48,099 nucleotides of DNA from Hyphomicrobium sp. (GCA_002928395.1 PEQZ01000005.1:1-48099), one strand, 5' to 3'; counted from the first letter of the stretch, positions 25,395 to 34,132 are shown. Notes: generated by a model not told the origin, from the letters alone. Numbers and translations are program-made.

Positions 25395-26924
25395 TCACGT
25401 CCCGCAGAAGGTGGCGCGGACGACTTGGTCGGGGGTGGGCGGAAGGGCGTAGCGGGCGGACTCTGGCTGATCGTCGTAGGGCCGCGAGAGCACCTGAAGC
25501 AGCCTTTCAAAGGCTCTGAAATCGTCGTTCTCGACCGCCTCGGCAATGGCTTCGGCAACCAGGTGATTGCGCGGAATGAACGCCGGGTTCGACCGTCGCA
25601 TGATGGCCGCACGTGCCTCGGGCGTGGAGGCTTCCTGTGCGATACGGGCCAGCCAGCGGGAAATCCAGAGGTCGATTGCCGTCGTGTCGCCGAACAGCTT
25701 TCGCAGGTCGTCCAGCTTCTCGGACGCCGAGGTGTCGGTCGCGAGTTCCGCGAGCCGCCGGAATGTCTGCGTGAAATCCGCGCCGGCTGCGGCCATGGCG
25801 TCCAACAGGTCTTGCGCCAGCGCCGGGTCGTCCGCGTGCGGCTCGACCAGACCGAGCTTCTGACGCAGACCCGCAAGATAGGCCTCCTCGTAGCGCCGCA
25901 CATACGCTCCGAGGGACACCTCCGCGCTGGTGATCGCCACGGCCTTGTCGTCCGCCAACAGCGGCAATAGTGCTTCCGCCAGTCGCGACAGGTTCCAAAG
26001 CCCGATCGCCGGCTGATTGGAGAGTGCGTAACGCCCGCGCTCGTCGATGGAGCTGAATACCTTGTCGGGCTCGTAGTGGTCGACAAAGGCGCAGGGGCCG
26101 AAGTCGATGGTTTCGCCGCAAATTGCCATGTTGTCGGTGTTCATGACGCCATGGATGAAGCCGATGTTCATCCAGCGGGCGATGAGCGCGGACTGTCGGG
26201 CGATCACGCCATCGAGCATGGCGAGGTAGGGGTTGGGCGCGGCTGCCGCTTCAGGATAGTGCCGCGCAATGACATGATCGGCCAGGGCGCGGACGGCGTC
26301 GACGTCGCTGCGGGCGGCGAAATACTGAAATGTGCCGACGCGGATGTGGCTTTGAGCAACGCGCGTCAGTACCGCGCCCGGCAAGGCGCGCTCGCGGAGC
26401 ACGACTTCACCCGTCGAGACCGCTGCGAGCGCGCGGGTGGACGGAACGCCCAAGGATGCGAATGCCTCGCTCAGGATGTATTCGCGCAGGACGGGACCGA
26501 GTGCCGCCCGGCCGTCGCCACGGCGCGAGTAATGCGTAGGGCCAGACCCTTTCAGCTGAATGTCGCGCCGGATGCCGTGGGCGTCCACCACCTCGCCCAG
26601 CAGTATCGCGCGTCCGTCACCAAGAGACGGATTGAACCCGCCAAACTGGTGGCCGGCATAGGCCGTTGCGATGGGCTCACTGCCGAGCGCCACAGTGTTG
26701 CCGGCAAGGATTGCGATGCCTGCGAGAGACGTGAGCGAGACGGGATCCAGTCGCAGCTCGCGGGCCAGATTTTCATTCAACCGGATCAGCCGGGGCGCCG
26801 CAACCGCTGTTGGCCGCGTACGCGTGAAGAAGCGGTCCGGCAGCCGGGCATAGCTGTTGTCGAACGGGAACGTGGGGGCGTGATCCGGACTTTGATCGGG
26901 ACTTTGATCTTGGGTCGATGTCAT
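25395..26924 (-). CDS. selO: SelO/YdiU family protein adenylyltransferase
   Basis: A 509-residue SelO pseudokinase. The family transfers AMP from ATP to Ser, Thr or Tyr of target proteins and is linked to redox stress. The opening PFDNSYARLPDRFFTRTRPT, then YAGHQFGGFNPSLGDGRA, DIQLKGSGPTHYSRRGDGRA and MNIGFIHGVMNTDNM with DFGPCAF are standard. The C-terminus keeps a single cysteine (FCGT), in the place where some relatives carry Cys or selenocysteine. The ATG at 26924 gives the usual length. The first residues contain a short DQSPDQSPDH repeat. The gene stands alone, converging with mgtE. Confidence 0.95.
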   Translation of the reverse strand: MTSTQDQSPDQSPDHAPTFPFDNSYARLPDRFFTRTRPTAVAAPRLIRLNENLARELRLDPVSLTSLAGIAILAGNTVALGSEPIATAYAGHQFGGFNPSLGDGRAILLGEVVDAHGIRRDIQLKGSGPTHYSRRGDGRAALGPVLREYILSEAFASLGVPSTRALAAVSTGEVVLRERALPGAVLTRVAQSHIRVGTFQYFAARSDVDAVRALADHVIARHYPEAAAAPNPYLAMLDGVIARQSALIARWMNIGFIHGVMNTDNMAICGETIDFGPCAFVDHYEPDKVFSSIDERGRYALSNQPAIGLWNLSRLAEALLPLLADDKAVAITSAEVSLGAYVRRYEEAYLAGLRQKLGLVEPHADDPALAQDLLDAMAAAGADFTQTFRRLAELATDTSASEKLDDLRKLFGDTTAIDLWISRWLARIAQEASTPEARAAIMRRSNPAFIPRNHLVAEAIAEAVENDDFRAFERLLQVLSRPYDDQPESARYALPPTPDQVVRATFCGT

Positions 26925-27006
26925 GCGATATCCGGGTCCACACCGCGTTTCCACGCCGCGTTGCCATGCTAACACATAAGTCCCTCGTATACATACGAGC
27001 GCGGGC

Positions 27007-27039
27007 GACTCCGTGGGGACTCCGTGGGGACTCCGTGGG
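27007..27039. repeat. 11-bp perfect tandem repeat upstream of the Tae4-like gene
   Basis: Three exact copies of GACTCCGTGGG in tandem, ending 63 bp before the start of the amidase gene and 82 bp from the selO start. The 11-bp period is about one helical turn. Confidence 0.9.
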
Positions 27040-27102
27040 ACTGGTCGATGTCGAGCGGTGCGCCTATAGTAAAGCAATCCGCAACAGGTGCAGGAGCCGG
27101 CG

Positions 27103-27648
27103 ATGGTGGCGTTCAAGGATTTGTGGCGGGGTCATCCGATAAACGAGAGTGTGATGACGCCTTGCATCGCGCCGGCCGATCTCATCAATCTCGAGGGCAA
27201 GAAGATCGGGCTCGGCTACCCGGTTTTTTCTAACCAATGCGCCATTCGCATGAGTATCGCGCTACGGCGCGCGGGCGTCAGTGCGAGCCAGCTGGCGGGC
27301 TGCGCGCACTGCGCGGTGCACTCCCGTGAATCGATGCATTTCATCAATGCCAACCAGTTGGCCAACGCGATCGCACGCGCCAACCTTCCGGGCGTCGGTC
27401 CGATCGAGAAATATTCAGGCGCAGAAGCCGCCACGTTCTATCCGAAGATATTCGGACGCACCGGCATCATCTACGTCCAAGACTACTGGCGCCGGTCGAG
27501 CGACACCGGCAAAGCGACCGGGGACCACATCGATGTGTGGAACGGCTATAGGTCAAGTGCCAAGTGGCTTATGGAGTGGTTCTCCTGGGTTGGTTACTAT
27601 TCGAATTATGCCGAGGCTGGCGAGATCTGGTTCTGGCCGGTCGAATAG
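27103..27648 (+). CDS. Tae4-type peptidoglycan amidase (T6SS effector family)
   Basis: A 181-residue protein matching the Tae4 family of NlpC/P60-like amidases, which cut the D-Glu-mDAP bond of peptidoglycan peptides and are usually type VI secretion effectors. The expected catalytic Cys46 is in FSNQCAIRMSIAL and His142 in GDHIDVWNG. No signal peptide is seen. GGAG seven bases upstream supports the ATG at 27103. No type VI secretion genes and no recognisable Tai4-type immunity gene lie nearby. The next gene, 37 bp downstream on the same strand, encodes a small membrane protein that could be a partner. It might be a domesticated cell-wall enzyme. Confidence 0.85.
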   Translation: MVAFKDLWRGHPINESVMTPCIAPADLINLEGKKIGLGYPVFSNQCAIRMSIALRRAGVSASQLAGCAHCAVHSRESMHFINANQLANAIARANLPGVGPIEKYSGAEAATFYPKIFGRTGIIYVQDYWRRSSDTGKATGDHIDVWNGYRSSAKWLMEWFSWVGYYSNYAEAGEIWFWPVE

Positions 27649-27685
27649 CCGTCGGATGGGTGACAAACTGCCGGTCGGGGGAGAG

Positions 27686-27922
27686 ATGCGCTACGTCGTC
27701 GCCATGCTGTTCGCCATTGCGGTTGCCGCATTGGCGATGCTGTTCGTCAGCGGTCCGATCGCAAGCTGGACCGTGGCCAAGTTCGCCTTCGACAACCCTG
27801 ATCAGGTGGGCGATATGCACACCGGAGTATTCATGGCGGTCAATTTTCTGATGCTCGTGGCCGGCTGGCTGATCGGTTGGGCGCTGGGCGGCACCCTTGT
27901 CAAGGACGGCGACGGAGCCTGA
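27686..27922 (+). CDS. Small two-helix membrane protein next to the Tae4-like amidase
   Basis: A 78-residue protein with two membrane helices, RYVVAMLFAIAVAALAMLFV (2-21) and VNFLMLVAGWLIGWALG (about 53-69). A short loop lies between (AKFAFDNPDQVGDMHTG). I do not recognise a family. A purine-rich GGGGGAGAG abuts the ATG at 27686; an in-frame ATG at 27656 is also possible. Its closeness to the amidase gene suggests co-transcription and perhaps a role in immunity or export, but that is inference. Confidence 0.65.
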   Translation: MRYVVAMLFAIAVAALAMLFVSGPIASWTVAKFAFDNPDQVGDMHTGVFMAVNFLMLVAGWLIGWALGGTLVKDGDGA

Positions 27923-28122
27923 CGGGGCCGTCGTAGCTCCGTTGCTGGCCATCAGCCATGACGGCAGGGCATCCAGTCCCCGACCCGGACGTCTTCGGCC
28001 ATTCATCACGTGCTGGCCTCGGCCGTGGTCCGGCGCTATACGCTCTATTCCACAGTTCTCGGGTGCGGCCGAGCGCAGCGGCGTCACATGGCGCCTGGAT
28101 GTGATGAGATCGAGGGCTTACG

Positions 28123-28512
28123 ATGAAACTGCTGCTGCTTGCGTCGGCTGGCGGCGCGATCGGCGCGGGCGCGCGCTACCTGGTCAATACGCATTTCGAA
28201 GGCCGTGGGCTCACCGCCTTTCCGTGGTCGACGTTCACGGTGAATGTGGTTGGCGGATTCCTCATGGGTATCGTTGTCGTATTCTTGCAGCAGCGGCTCG
28301 GTGATTCGCCAGAATGGCGGACGTTCCTCGCAACGGGTATTCTCGGCGGCCTGACCACGTTCTCGGCGTTCTCGCTCGATACATTGCGTCTCATCGAAAG
28401 CGCCGACCATTCCATGAGCCTGCGGCTCTTCGCCTACGTCGGCGGCTCCGTCGTGCTTTCCTTCCTAGCCCTTTTGGCCGGCGCTTGGCTGGCCCGGACC
28501 GCATTGACATGA
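28123..28512 (+). CDS. crcB: Fluoride ion channel CrcB
   Basis: A 129-residue Fluc/CrcB channel that expels fluoride across the inner membrane as an antiparallel dimer. GAIGAGARYLV near the N-terminus, FTVNVVGGFLMG and TGILGGLTTFSAFSLDT are the conserved blocks; the TTFSAFS stretch carries the fluoride-path residues. Four membrane helices fit. GAGGG six bases upstream supports the start. Its stop overlaps the rluC start by four bases (ATGA), making it the first gene of a four-gene operon. I did not find a fluoride riboswitch in the 200 bp upstream. Confidence 0.95.
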   Translation: MKLLLLASAGGAIGAGARYLVNTHFEGRGLTAFPWSTFTVNVVGGFLMGIVVVFLQQRLGDSPEWRTFLATGILGGLTTFSAFSLDTLRLIESADHSMSLRLFAYVGGSVVLSFLALLAGAWLARTALT

Positions 28513-29531
28513 CCACTCTTGCAGACAGCCCCAAGCCGAACCCCAAGGTCGAGACGATCGAGGTCAAGAAGGACGAGGGGGGCCTCAGGCTCGACCGCTG
28601 GTTCCGCATGCACTTTCCTGAAGTTGGCCAGGGCTACCTGCAAAAGCTGTTGCGCTCCGGCCAGGTCCGCGTCGATTCAAAGCGGGCCCAGGCCAATGAC
28701 CGGCTGGAGGCAGGCGCCCAGATTCGCGTGCCGGCCATCGTGCGCACGCCCAAGACCGCAGTGCCCTCGCTCAAGGCGCCGCCGGGCGTGTCGAAGGGCG
28801 ACCGCGACTTCATCGAGCGCATGATCCTCTACGAGGACGACCATGTGCTGGTGCTGAACAAGCCCTTCGGCATCGCCGTGCAAGGCGGCACGGGTACGAA
28901 GCGCCACATCGACGGCATTCTCGCCGGCATGGAGGATCGCTTCGGCGACCGGCCGCGGCTGGTCCACCGGCTTGATCGCGATACCACCGGCGTGTTGCTG
29001 GTCGCCAAGACGCGCGATGCGGCGGCGAAGCTCGGCCGCACCTTCCAGACCCGCTCGGCGGCCAAGACCTATTGGGCGCTGGTCTGCGGCGTGCCGCATC
29101 CACTGCAGGGCAAGATCGAGGCGGCGCTGGTCAAGGCTTCAGGTCCGGACGGTGACCGCGTGCGCAAGTCCCGGCCCGGCGAGCAGGACATCGCGATGCA
29201 CGCCACGACCCACTACTCGGTGATCGACCGAGTGGCCCACAAGGCGGCCTGGGTCAGCCTCAAACCCGTGACCGGCCGCCAGCACCAGCTGCGTGCGCAC
29301 ATGGCGCTGATCGGCCACCCCATCGCGGGCGACAACAAGTACGAGGGCGACAAGTCGATGCCCGCCGAGAACATGGCCGTAGCGCTGCACCTGCACGCCC
29401 GCCGCCTGATCATTCCGCATCCCGCCACTGGCCAGAAGGTCGACGTCACCGCGCCGATGCCGGACCACATGCTCAAGACCTGGGATCTGCTGGGGTTGGA
29501 CCCGAACCGTTTCGAGGCGTCAGAGGAATGA
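28509..29531 (+). CDS. rluC: Ribosomal large-subunit pseudouridine synthase, RluC/RluD type
   Basis: A 340-residue RluA-family pseudouridine synthase. An S4-like RNA-binding domain covers about 20-80 (LDRWFRMHFPEVGQGYLQKL). The catalytic domain has the family motif RLVHRLDRDTTGVLLVAK with the active aspartate. GRQHQLRAHMALIGHPI and GDNKY follow. RluC modifies 23S rRNA at three uridines; whether this is RluC or a paralogue cannot be fixed from the sequence alone. It overlaps crcB upstream and the HAD gene downstream by four bases each (ATGA), so translation is probably coupled. Confidence 0.92.
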   Translation: MTTLADSPKPNPKVETIEVKKDEGGLRLDRWFRMHFPEVGQGYLQKLLRSGQVRVDSKRAQANDRLEAGAQIRVPAIVRTPKTAVPSLKAPPGVSKGDRDFIERMILYEDDHVLVLNKPFGIAVQGGTGTKRHIDGILAGMEDRFGDRPRLVHRLDRDTTGVLLVAKTRDAAAKLGRTFQTRSAAKTYWALVCGVPHPLQGKIEAALVKASGPDGDRVRKSRPGEQDIAMHATTHYSVIDRVAHKAAWVSLKPVTGRQHQLRAHMALIGHPIAGDNKYEGDKSMPAENMAVALHLHARRLIIPHPATGQKVDVTAPMPDHMLKTWDLLGLDPNRFEASEE

Positions 29532-30208
29532 AGCTCGTCATCTTCGATTGCGACGGTACCATCGTCGACAGCCAGAATGGGATCTATGAAGCCATGGTTC
29601 ACGCCTATGGCGTGCTCGGCATCGAGCCGCCGAAGCGCTTCGAGACCATTGCCATCATCGGTCTTTCGCTGCCGGAAGCGTTCGCGGTGCTCGCCTCCAG
29701 CGAGAGCGATGCCACCCGTCGCGAATTGGCCCGGCACTACAAGAACGCGTTCATGGACATGAAGCGAGACCCCGCGCACCACGAGCCGCTGTTTCCAGGC
29801 GCCGCGCACGTGATCGAGAGTCTTGCCGCGCGTGAGGATATCCGGCTCGGGATTGCCACGGGCAAGTCGCAGCGCGGCGTCGTGCGGCTGTTCGATCGCG
29901 AGGGCTGGCACCCCCACTTCGTCACCGTGCAGACCGCCGACGACCATCCCTCCAAACCGCACCCGTCGATGATCCTGGCGGCCATGGCGGACGCCGGCGT
30001 CGGGCCGTCGCGCACGGTCATGATCGGCGATACCACCTACGACATCGAGATGGCGCGTGCGGCCGGCGTGGGTGCAGTGGGCGTGACGTGGGGTTACCAT
30101 GCGCCGCCGCTGCTCGATGGTGCCGGTGCGCATGTGCTGGTCGATGAGTATTCGCAGCTACCCGCCGTGATCGACCGGCTGATCGAGGAACTCGAGGCTG
30201 CGGCATGA
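29528..30208 (+). CDS. HAD-IA family phosphatase, phosphoglycolate-phosphatase-like
   Basis: A 226-residue HAD hydrolase. The nucleophile is Asp7 and the acid/base Asp9 in IFDCDGTIVDS. A cap domain follows, then the motif II threonine in LGIATGKSQRG, a lysine in SKPHPSMI and the acidic motif IGDTTYDIEMARAAG. The closest named relatives are Gph-like phosphatases, but the substrate is not determined. It sits between rluC and atp12 with ATGA overlaps at both ends, an arrangement common in Hyphomicrobiales. Confidence 0.92.
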   Translation: MKLVIFDCDGTIVDSQNGIYEAMVHAYGVLGIEPPKRFETIAIIGLSLPEAFAVLASSESDATRRELARHYKNAFMDMKRDPAHHEPLFPGAAHVIESLAAREDIRLGIATGKSQRGVVRLFDREGWHPHFVTVQTADDHPSKPHPSMILAAMADAGVGPSRTVMIGDTTYDIEMARAAGVGAVGVTWGYHAPPLLDGAGAHVLVDEYSQLPAVIDRLIEELEAAA

Positions 30209-31041
30209 GCGACCGCGACAAGCCCGGCGCGGAACGCGACAAACCTGGCGCGGAACGCGACAAGCCCGGCGGCGGAGAACCCGCTTCCGCGTCGGCCGAC
30301 GCGCCAGCCAAAGTCCTCGGCCGTGAGCCGCTGCGCCCGCCGTTGATCAAGCGCTTCTACACGTTGGCCGAGGTCACAGCCGACGACGGGCCACCCCATC
30401 GCGTGTTGCTCGACGGCCGCCCGGTGCGCACGCCCAAGAAGCAGTTGCTCGCCATGCCGAGCCGCGACCTGGCCGAGGCCGTGGCCGCCGAGTGGGCGGC
30501 GCAGGGCGTCGAGATCAATCCTGCCTCGATGCCGCTCACACGCATGGTCAACACCACGCTCGATGGTGTTTTGGGGAACGAGGACGCGCTGCGCGACGAC
30601 ATCGCAGCGTTCGCCATGAGCGATCTTCTCTGCTACCGCGCCGAGGGTCCGTCGGATCTCGTCGCGCGGCAAGCCGAGGCGTGGGGCCCGGTCATTGCGT
30701 GGGCGGAAGCGGCGCTCGGCTGCCGCTTCGTGCTGGGCGCCGGCCTGATGCCGGTGGCGCAGCCTGAGCCGAACCAGGGGAAGGTGCTCGCCGCACTCGC
30801 TCGCTACGATGCGTTCCGGCTGACCCCCTTGCACGTGATGACGACGCTGACGGGGTCCGCGCTGTTGGCATTGGCCACCGCGGAACGCGCGCTGACCGTG
30901 GATGCGGCCTGGGCCGCCGCCCACGTCGACGAGGATTTCCAGATCGGCCAGTGGGGCGAGGACGAGGAGGCGATCACCAGGCGGGCGCGGCGGTACGCCG
31001 AGATGTCCGCCGCCGCACGATTACTCGCGCTGGTCGGCTGA
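30205..31041 (+). CDS. ATP12 family F1-ATPase assembly chaperone
   Basis: A 278-residue ATP12-type protein, which in mitochondria and alphaproteobacteria protects the F1 alpha subunit during assembly. Family blocks are KRFYTLAEVTA, LLDGRPVRTPKK, AVAAEWAAQG, PASMPLTRMVNT and HVDEDFQIGQWGEDEEA. The N-terminus has three copies of a seven-residue RDKPGAE-like repeat (21-bp DNA repeat at about 30213-30275) that is absent from typical members and probably disordered. It is the last gene of the crcB operon, with an ATGA overlap to the HAD gene. Confidence 0.93.
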   Translation: MSDRDKPGAERDKPGAERDKPGGGEPASASADAPAKVLGREPLRPPLIKRFYTLAEVTADDGPPHRVLLDGRPVRTPKKQLLAMPSRDLAEAVAAEWAAQGVEINPASMPLTRMVNTTLDGVLGNEDALRDDIAAFAMSDLLCYRAEGPSDLVARQAEAWGPVIAWAEAALGCRFVLGAGLMPVAQPEPNQGKVLAALARYDAFRLTPLHVMTTLTGSALLALATAERALTVDAAWAAAHVDEDFQIGQWGEDEEAITRRARRYAEMSAAARLLALVG

Positions 31042-31080
31042 CGAACGATGCGCATGGCCGCGATCGACGCGCTTCCGGCC

Positions 31081-31105
31081 AAACCTTAACCCGCGTTAAC
31101 GGTTT
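31081..31105. promoter_or_regulatory. Candidate operator: TTAA-containing palindrome
   Basis: AAACC-TTAA and TTAAC-GGTTT flank CCCGCG, an almost perfect palindrome 53 bp upstream of the double-DUF2750 gene. TTAA half-sites recall CtrA-type sites, but the spacing here is six bases rather than seven. Such AT motifs stand out in this GC-rich sequence. Confidence 0.3.
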
Positions 31106-31157
31106 GTTTCCCTGTGCGCTGTCTACTGATTCCACTAACAGAATCAGGATCAGACCG

Positions 31158-31838
31158 ATGTTGCTCAGCCCGCGCCTTCCAGAGCTCAACCAGCGTGACC
31201 GCTTCATCAAGCGGGCCGCCGCGAGCCGCATGATCTACGCGGTCTCCGGCGAAGAAGGCCTCGGGCGGGTTCCGTCGCAACGCCATCGCGGTCGAGAGGT
31301 GACGTTGTTATGGACCAATCGCAAGGCAGCGGAGCGCTGGGCCGACGTGATCGCGCGACAGCCGCAGATAAAGGTGATCACGCTCGACGCGCTGCTGTGC
31401 GAGGTGCTACCGGCGCTCAGCCGTCTCAATCGTCTCGCTGGGCCAGACTGGGGCTCGGACCCGATCGAACCTGAACTCGACGCCGCCGACCTCGCCGAGC
31501 GGTTGAAGCGCGAAATTGTCGATGGGTTCGTGGAGCGCGTGGCGGCCTCTCGAAAAGTCTATATGCTCGAAGATACCTCGGGTCCCGCACTTCTGGTCTC
31601 AGCCGCGCAATCCGGCCGCCTCTTGCTGCCGTGCTGGTCGGATCGCGCGTTTGCCGAAGCCCGAATCGGGGGCCCCTGGGCTGACATGATGTCGGTCGAA
31701 GTGCCGCTGCAGAGTTTCGCCCATAAGACGCTGCGCTGGCTGGAGGATCGCGGCTGGCTGGTCGGGCCCGACCATATGGTCGGGCCGGACGCGATTGAGA
31801 TTGCGCCCGCGGTGCTCGGGTCCCGATTCAAGGTTTGA
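31158..31838 (+). CDS. DUF2750 protein with two tandem domains
   Basis: A 226-residue cytoplasmic protein with two DUF2750-like units. The first is about 10-85 (QRDRFIKRAAASRMIYAVSG, then TLLWTNRKAAERWADVI). The second is about 125-210 (FVERVAASRKVYMLEDTSG, then LLPCWSDRAFAEARIGGPWA and VPLQSFAHKTLRWLEDRGWL). Function of the domain is unknown; single-domain versions are more usual. AGGA shortly upstream supports the ATG at 31158. It lies after the crcB operon but 116 bp away with its own candidate operator, so it is probably separately transcribed. Confidence 0.82.
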   Translation: MLLSPRLPELNQRDRFIKRAAASRMIYAVSGEEGLGRVPSQRHRGREVTLLWTNRKAAERWADVIARQPQIKVITLDALLCEVLPALSRLNRLAGPDWGSDPIEPELDAADLAERLKREIVDGFVERVAASRKVYMLEDTSGPALLVSAAQSGRLLLPCWSDRAFAEARIGGPWADMMSVEVPLQSFAHKTLRWLEDRGWLVGPDHMVGPDAIEIAPAVLGSRFKV

Positions 31839-31920
31839 AACCGGCGCGGCGGTGACGGCGGTTGGGACACGCGCACACGTTGCGATCGGTCCAGGCGATA
31901 TCCGATGCTGAGGCCGTAAA

Positions 31921-32154
31921 ATGTCACTGATCGCAGATATCCTGTTCCTCGCCGTCGTCCTCGGGTTGTTCATCCTGATTTTCTGGAGGTTGCTGGGCGG
32001 CCGACGTAGAGGACGGAGCCGGGGCACCGACGCGGCTGATCGCGAGGCTGCCACGGACTATGCAGCAGCCCAGCCCCATCAAGGCCGCCGCAGCGGGCAA
32101 CGCGACGGCCACGGTGCCGACGACGGTGGTGGCGGCGATGGCGGTGGCGATTGA
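31921..32154 (+). CDS. Small membrane protein with glycine/aspartate-rich tail
   Basis: A 77-residue protein with a single membrane helix (IADILFLAVVLGLFILIFW, 4-22), a basic stretch RRRGRSRG and an acidic Gly-rich end (DDGGGGDGGGD). I do not know its family or role, but a single helix followed by a GGGDGGGD-type end is a known pattern among small proteobacterial membrane proteins. There is no clear Shine-Dalgarno, so the gene is only moderately supported. Confidence 0.5.
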   Translation: MSLIADILFLAVVLGLFILIFWRLLGGRRRGRSRGTDAADREAATDYAAAQPHQGRRSGQRDGHGADDGGGGDGGGD

Positions 32155-32165
32155 ACCGCGTCGGC

Positions 32166-32205
32166 GCCGCATCCGGCCGGCTCCCCAGAGAATGTGGGGT
32201 GCGGC
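32166..32205. repeat. REP-like hairpin element, copy 1
   Basis: It begins with GCCGCATCCGGCCGGCTCCC, shared exactly with copy 2, and ends GTGGGGTGCGGC. GCCGCA pairs with TGCGGC and CCCCA with TGGGG. Confidence 0.6.
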
Positions 32206-32244
32206 CCAATCCGGTAACGGGCACAAACCGCTCCACAACAATAC

Positions 32245-32285
32245 GCCGCATCCGGCCGGCTCCCCGCAGGGGAGTCGGATGCGGC
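32245..32285. repeat. REP-like hairpin element, copy 2
   Basis: Same 5' 20 bases as copy 1. GCCGCATCCG at the start pairs perfectly with CGGATGCGGC at the end (32276-32285), and CTCCCC with GGGGAG around a GCA loop, giving a strong hairpin about 95 bp before pccB. Confidence 0.65.
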
Positions 32286-32379
32286 AACCAAAGCTCCACC
32301 CTTCGTTCCGTTTGCGCGGGCACTGTCACGTGTTATCTCACCCGACCGGATCAGCTGTAATCTCGACAGGGTGGGCGAC

Positions 32380-33912
32380 ATGAAGGACGTGATCGATGAA
32401 CTCGAGCGCAGACGCGACGAAGCCCGCCTCGGCGGCGGGCAAGCGCGCATCGACGCCCAGCACAAGCGCGGCAAGCTGACGGCACGCGAGCGTATCGAAC
32501 TCCTGATGGACGAGGGCTCCTTCGAGGAGTTCGACACCTTCGTCGAGCACCGCTGCGCCGAGTTCGGCATGGATAAGCAGAAGGTGCCGGGCGACGGCGT
32601 CGTCATCGGCTGGGGCACGGTCAATGGCCGCGTGGTCTACGTGTTTGCCAAGGACTTCACGGTGTTCGGCGGGTCGCTCAGCCAGGCACACGCCCAGAAG
32701 ATCATGAAAATCCAGGATATGGCGCTCAAGAACCGCGCGCCCATCGTCGGGCTGTTCGATGCCGGCGGCGCTCGCATCCAGGAGGGCGTCGACGCGCTCG
32801 GCGGATATGGCGAGGTGTTCCTGCGCAACGTACTTTCATCGGGCGTTGTCCCGCAGATCTCGGTGATCATGGGGCCATGCGCGGGCGGCGACGTCTACTC
32901 GCCGGCGATGACCGACTTCATCTTCATGGTGAAGGACACGAGCTACATGTTCGTCACTGGCCCCGACGTCGTGAAGACCGTCACCAACGAAACAGTGACC
33001 GCTGAGGAACTGGGCGGCGCCAGGGTCCACACGACCAAGTCATCGATAGCCGACCGCGCCTACGACAACGACGTGGAGGCGCTGCTCCAGATGCGCCGGC
33101 TGATGGACTTCCTGCCGTCCAACAACATGGATGGCGTGCCGGAATTGCCGACGCGCGACCGCGCCGACCGCATCGATCATTCGCTCGACACCCTGATCCC
33201 CGACAATCCGAACAAGCCCTACGACATCAAAGAGTTGATTCTGAAGGTCGTCGACGAGGCGGATTTCTTCGAGATCCAGGACCAATTTGCGAAGAACATC
33301 GTCACCGGTTTCGCGCGCATGGAAGGCCGCACGGTCGGCGTCGTCGCCAACCAACCGATGGTGTTGGCCGGCGTGCTCGACAGCGACGCCTCGCGCAAGG
33401 CCGCCCGCTTCGTCCGCTTCTGCGATTGCTTCGAGATCCCGCTTCTCACCTTCGTCGACGTGCCGGGGTTCCTGCCGGGCACTGCGCAGGAATACGGCGG
33501 GCTCATCAAGCATGGCGCGAAGCTGCTGTTCGCTTATGCCGAGGCGACGGTGCCGAAAATCACGGTCATCACGCGCAAAGCCTATGGCGGCGCCTACGAC
33601 GTGATGAGCTCGAAACATATCCGCGGCGACGTGAACTACGCATGGCCGACGGCCGAGATCGCGGTCATGGGTGCGAAGGGCGCGGCTGAGATCCTCTATC
33701 GCTCGGAGCTTTCAGATCCTGACAAGATCAAGGCCCGTATCGACGAGTATCAGAAGCGGTTCGCCAACCCGTTCGTGGCGGCCGAGCGCGGTTACATCGA
33801 CGAGGTAATCCTACCGTCGGGCACGCGCCAGCGCATCTGCCGCGCACTGAACATGCTGAGAAACAAGACGCTCGATAACCCATGGAAAAAACACGATAAT
33901 ATACCTCTTTGA
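32380..33912 (+). CDS. pccB: Propionyl-CoA carboxylase, beta subunit
   Basis: A 510-residue carboxyltransferase that transfers carboxyl from biotin to propionyl-CoA, forming (S)-methylmalonyl-CoA with PccA. Blocks include [60 protein letters not shown] and [39 protein letters not shown] and the usual C-terminus IPL follow. AGGG about nine bases upstream favours the ATG at 32380 over a GTG at 32371. The alpha subunit gene is at 15205 on the same strand, so the pair is split by about 15 kb and must be coordinated in trans. Confidence 0.95.
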   Translation: MKDVIDELERRRDEARLGGGQARIDAQHKRGKLTARERIELLMDEGSFEEFDTFVEHRCAEFGMDKQKVPGDGVVIGWGTVNGRVVYVFAKDFTVFGGSLSQAHAQKIMKIQDMALKNRAPIVGLFDAGGARIQEGVDALGGYGEVFLRNVLSSGVVPQISVIMGPCAGGDVYSPAMTDFIFMVKDTSYMFVTGPDVVKTVTNETVTAEELGGARVHTTKSSIADRAYDNDVEALLQMRRLMDFLPSNNMDGVPELPTRDRADRIDHSLDTLIPDNPNKPYDIKELILKVVDEADFFEIQDQFAKNIVTGFARMEGRTVGVVANQPMVLAGVLDSDASRKAARFVRFCDCFEIPLLTFVDVPGFLPGTAQEYGGLIKHGAKLLFAYAEATVPKITVITRKAYGGAYDVMSSKHIRGDVNYAWPTAEIAVMGAKGAAEILYRSELSDPDKIKARIDEYQKRFANPFVAAERGYIDEVILPSGTRQRICRALNMLRNKTLDNPWKKHDNIPL

Positions 33913-34100
33913 AGGGGAGGCTTGCCGTCTTCTCGTGCTGGAGCCGTGACGCCCGACTTAGCTCCTCGACGCACTCAATATTGTTGTCGAGAGTGGTTTC
34001 GAGCAACAGCCAAGTGCTGCCGACGCCGGTCAATGACGTTGCCTGTCGCACGTGTGACCATCAGCACCTCAATCCGGTGGACCGTGTCACCCCCAACAAC

Positions 34101-34132
34101 AAAAAAGGCCAGAGCGGTGTTGCTCTGGCCTT
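34101..34132 (-). terminator. Intrinsic terminator of the minus-strand DUF2541-like gene
   Basis: GGCCAGAGC and GCTCTGGCC form a perfect stem, extended by AA/TT pairs, around GGTGTT. On the minus strand it is followed by TTTTTT, 24 bp after the stop of the gene ending at 34156. Confidence 0.8.

Noticed and set aside
27923-28122. Fluoride riboswitch before crcB
   Set aside because: The expected GGNGATGG ... CTGATG pattern with its pseudoknot partners is not seen; only an isolated GTGATGAG occurs.
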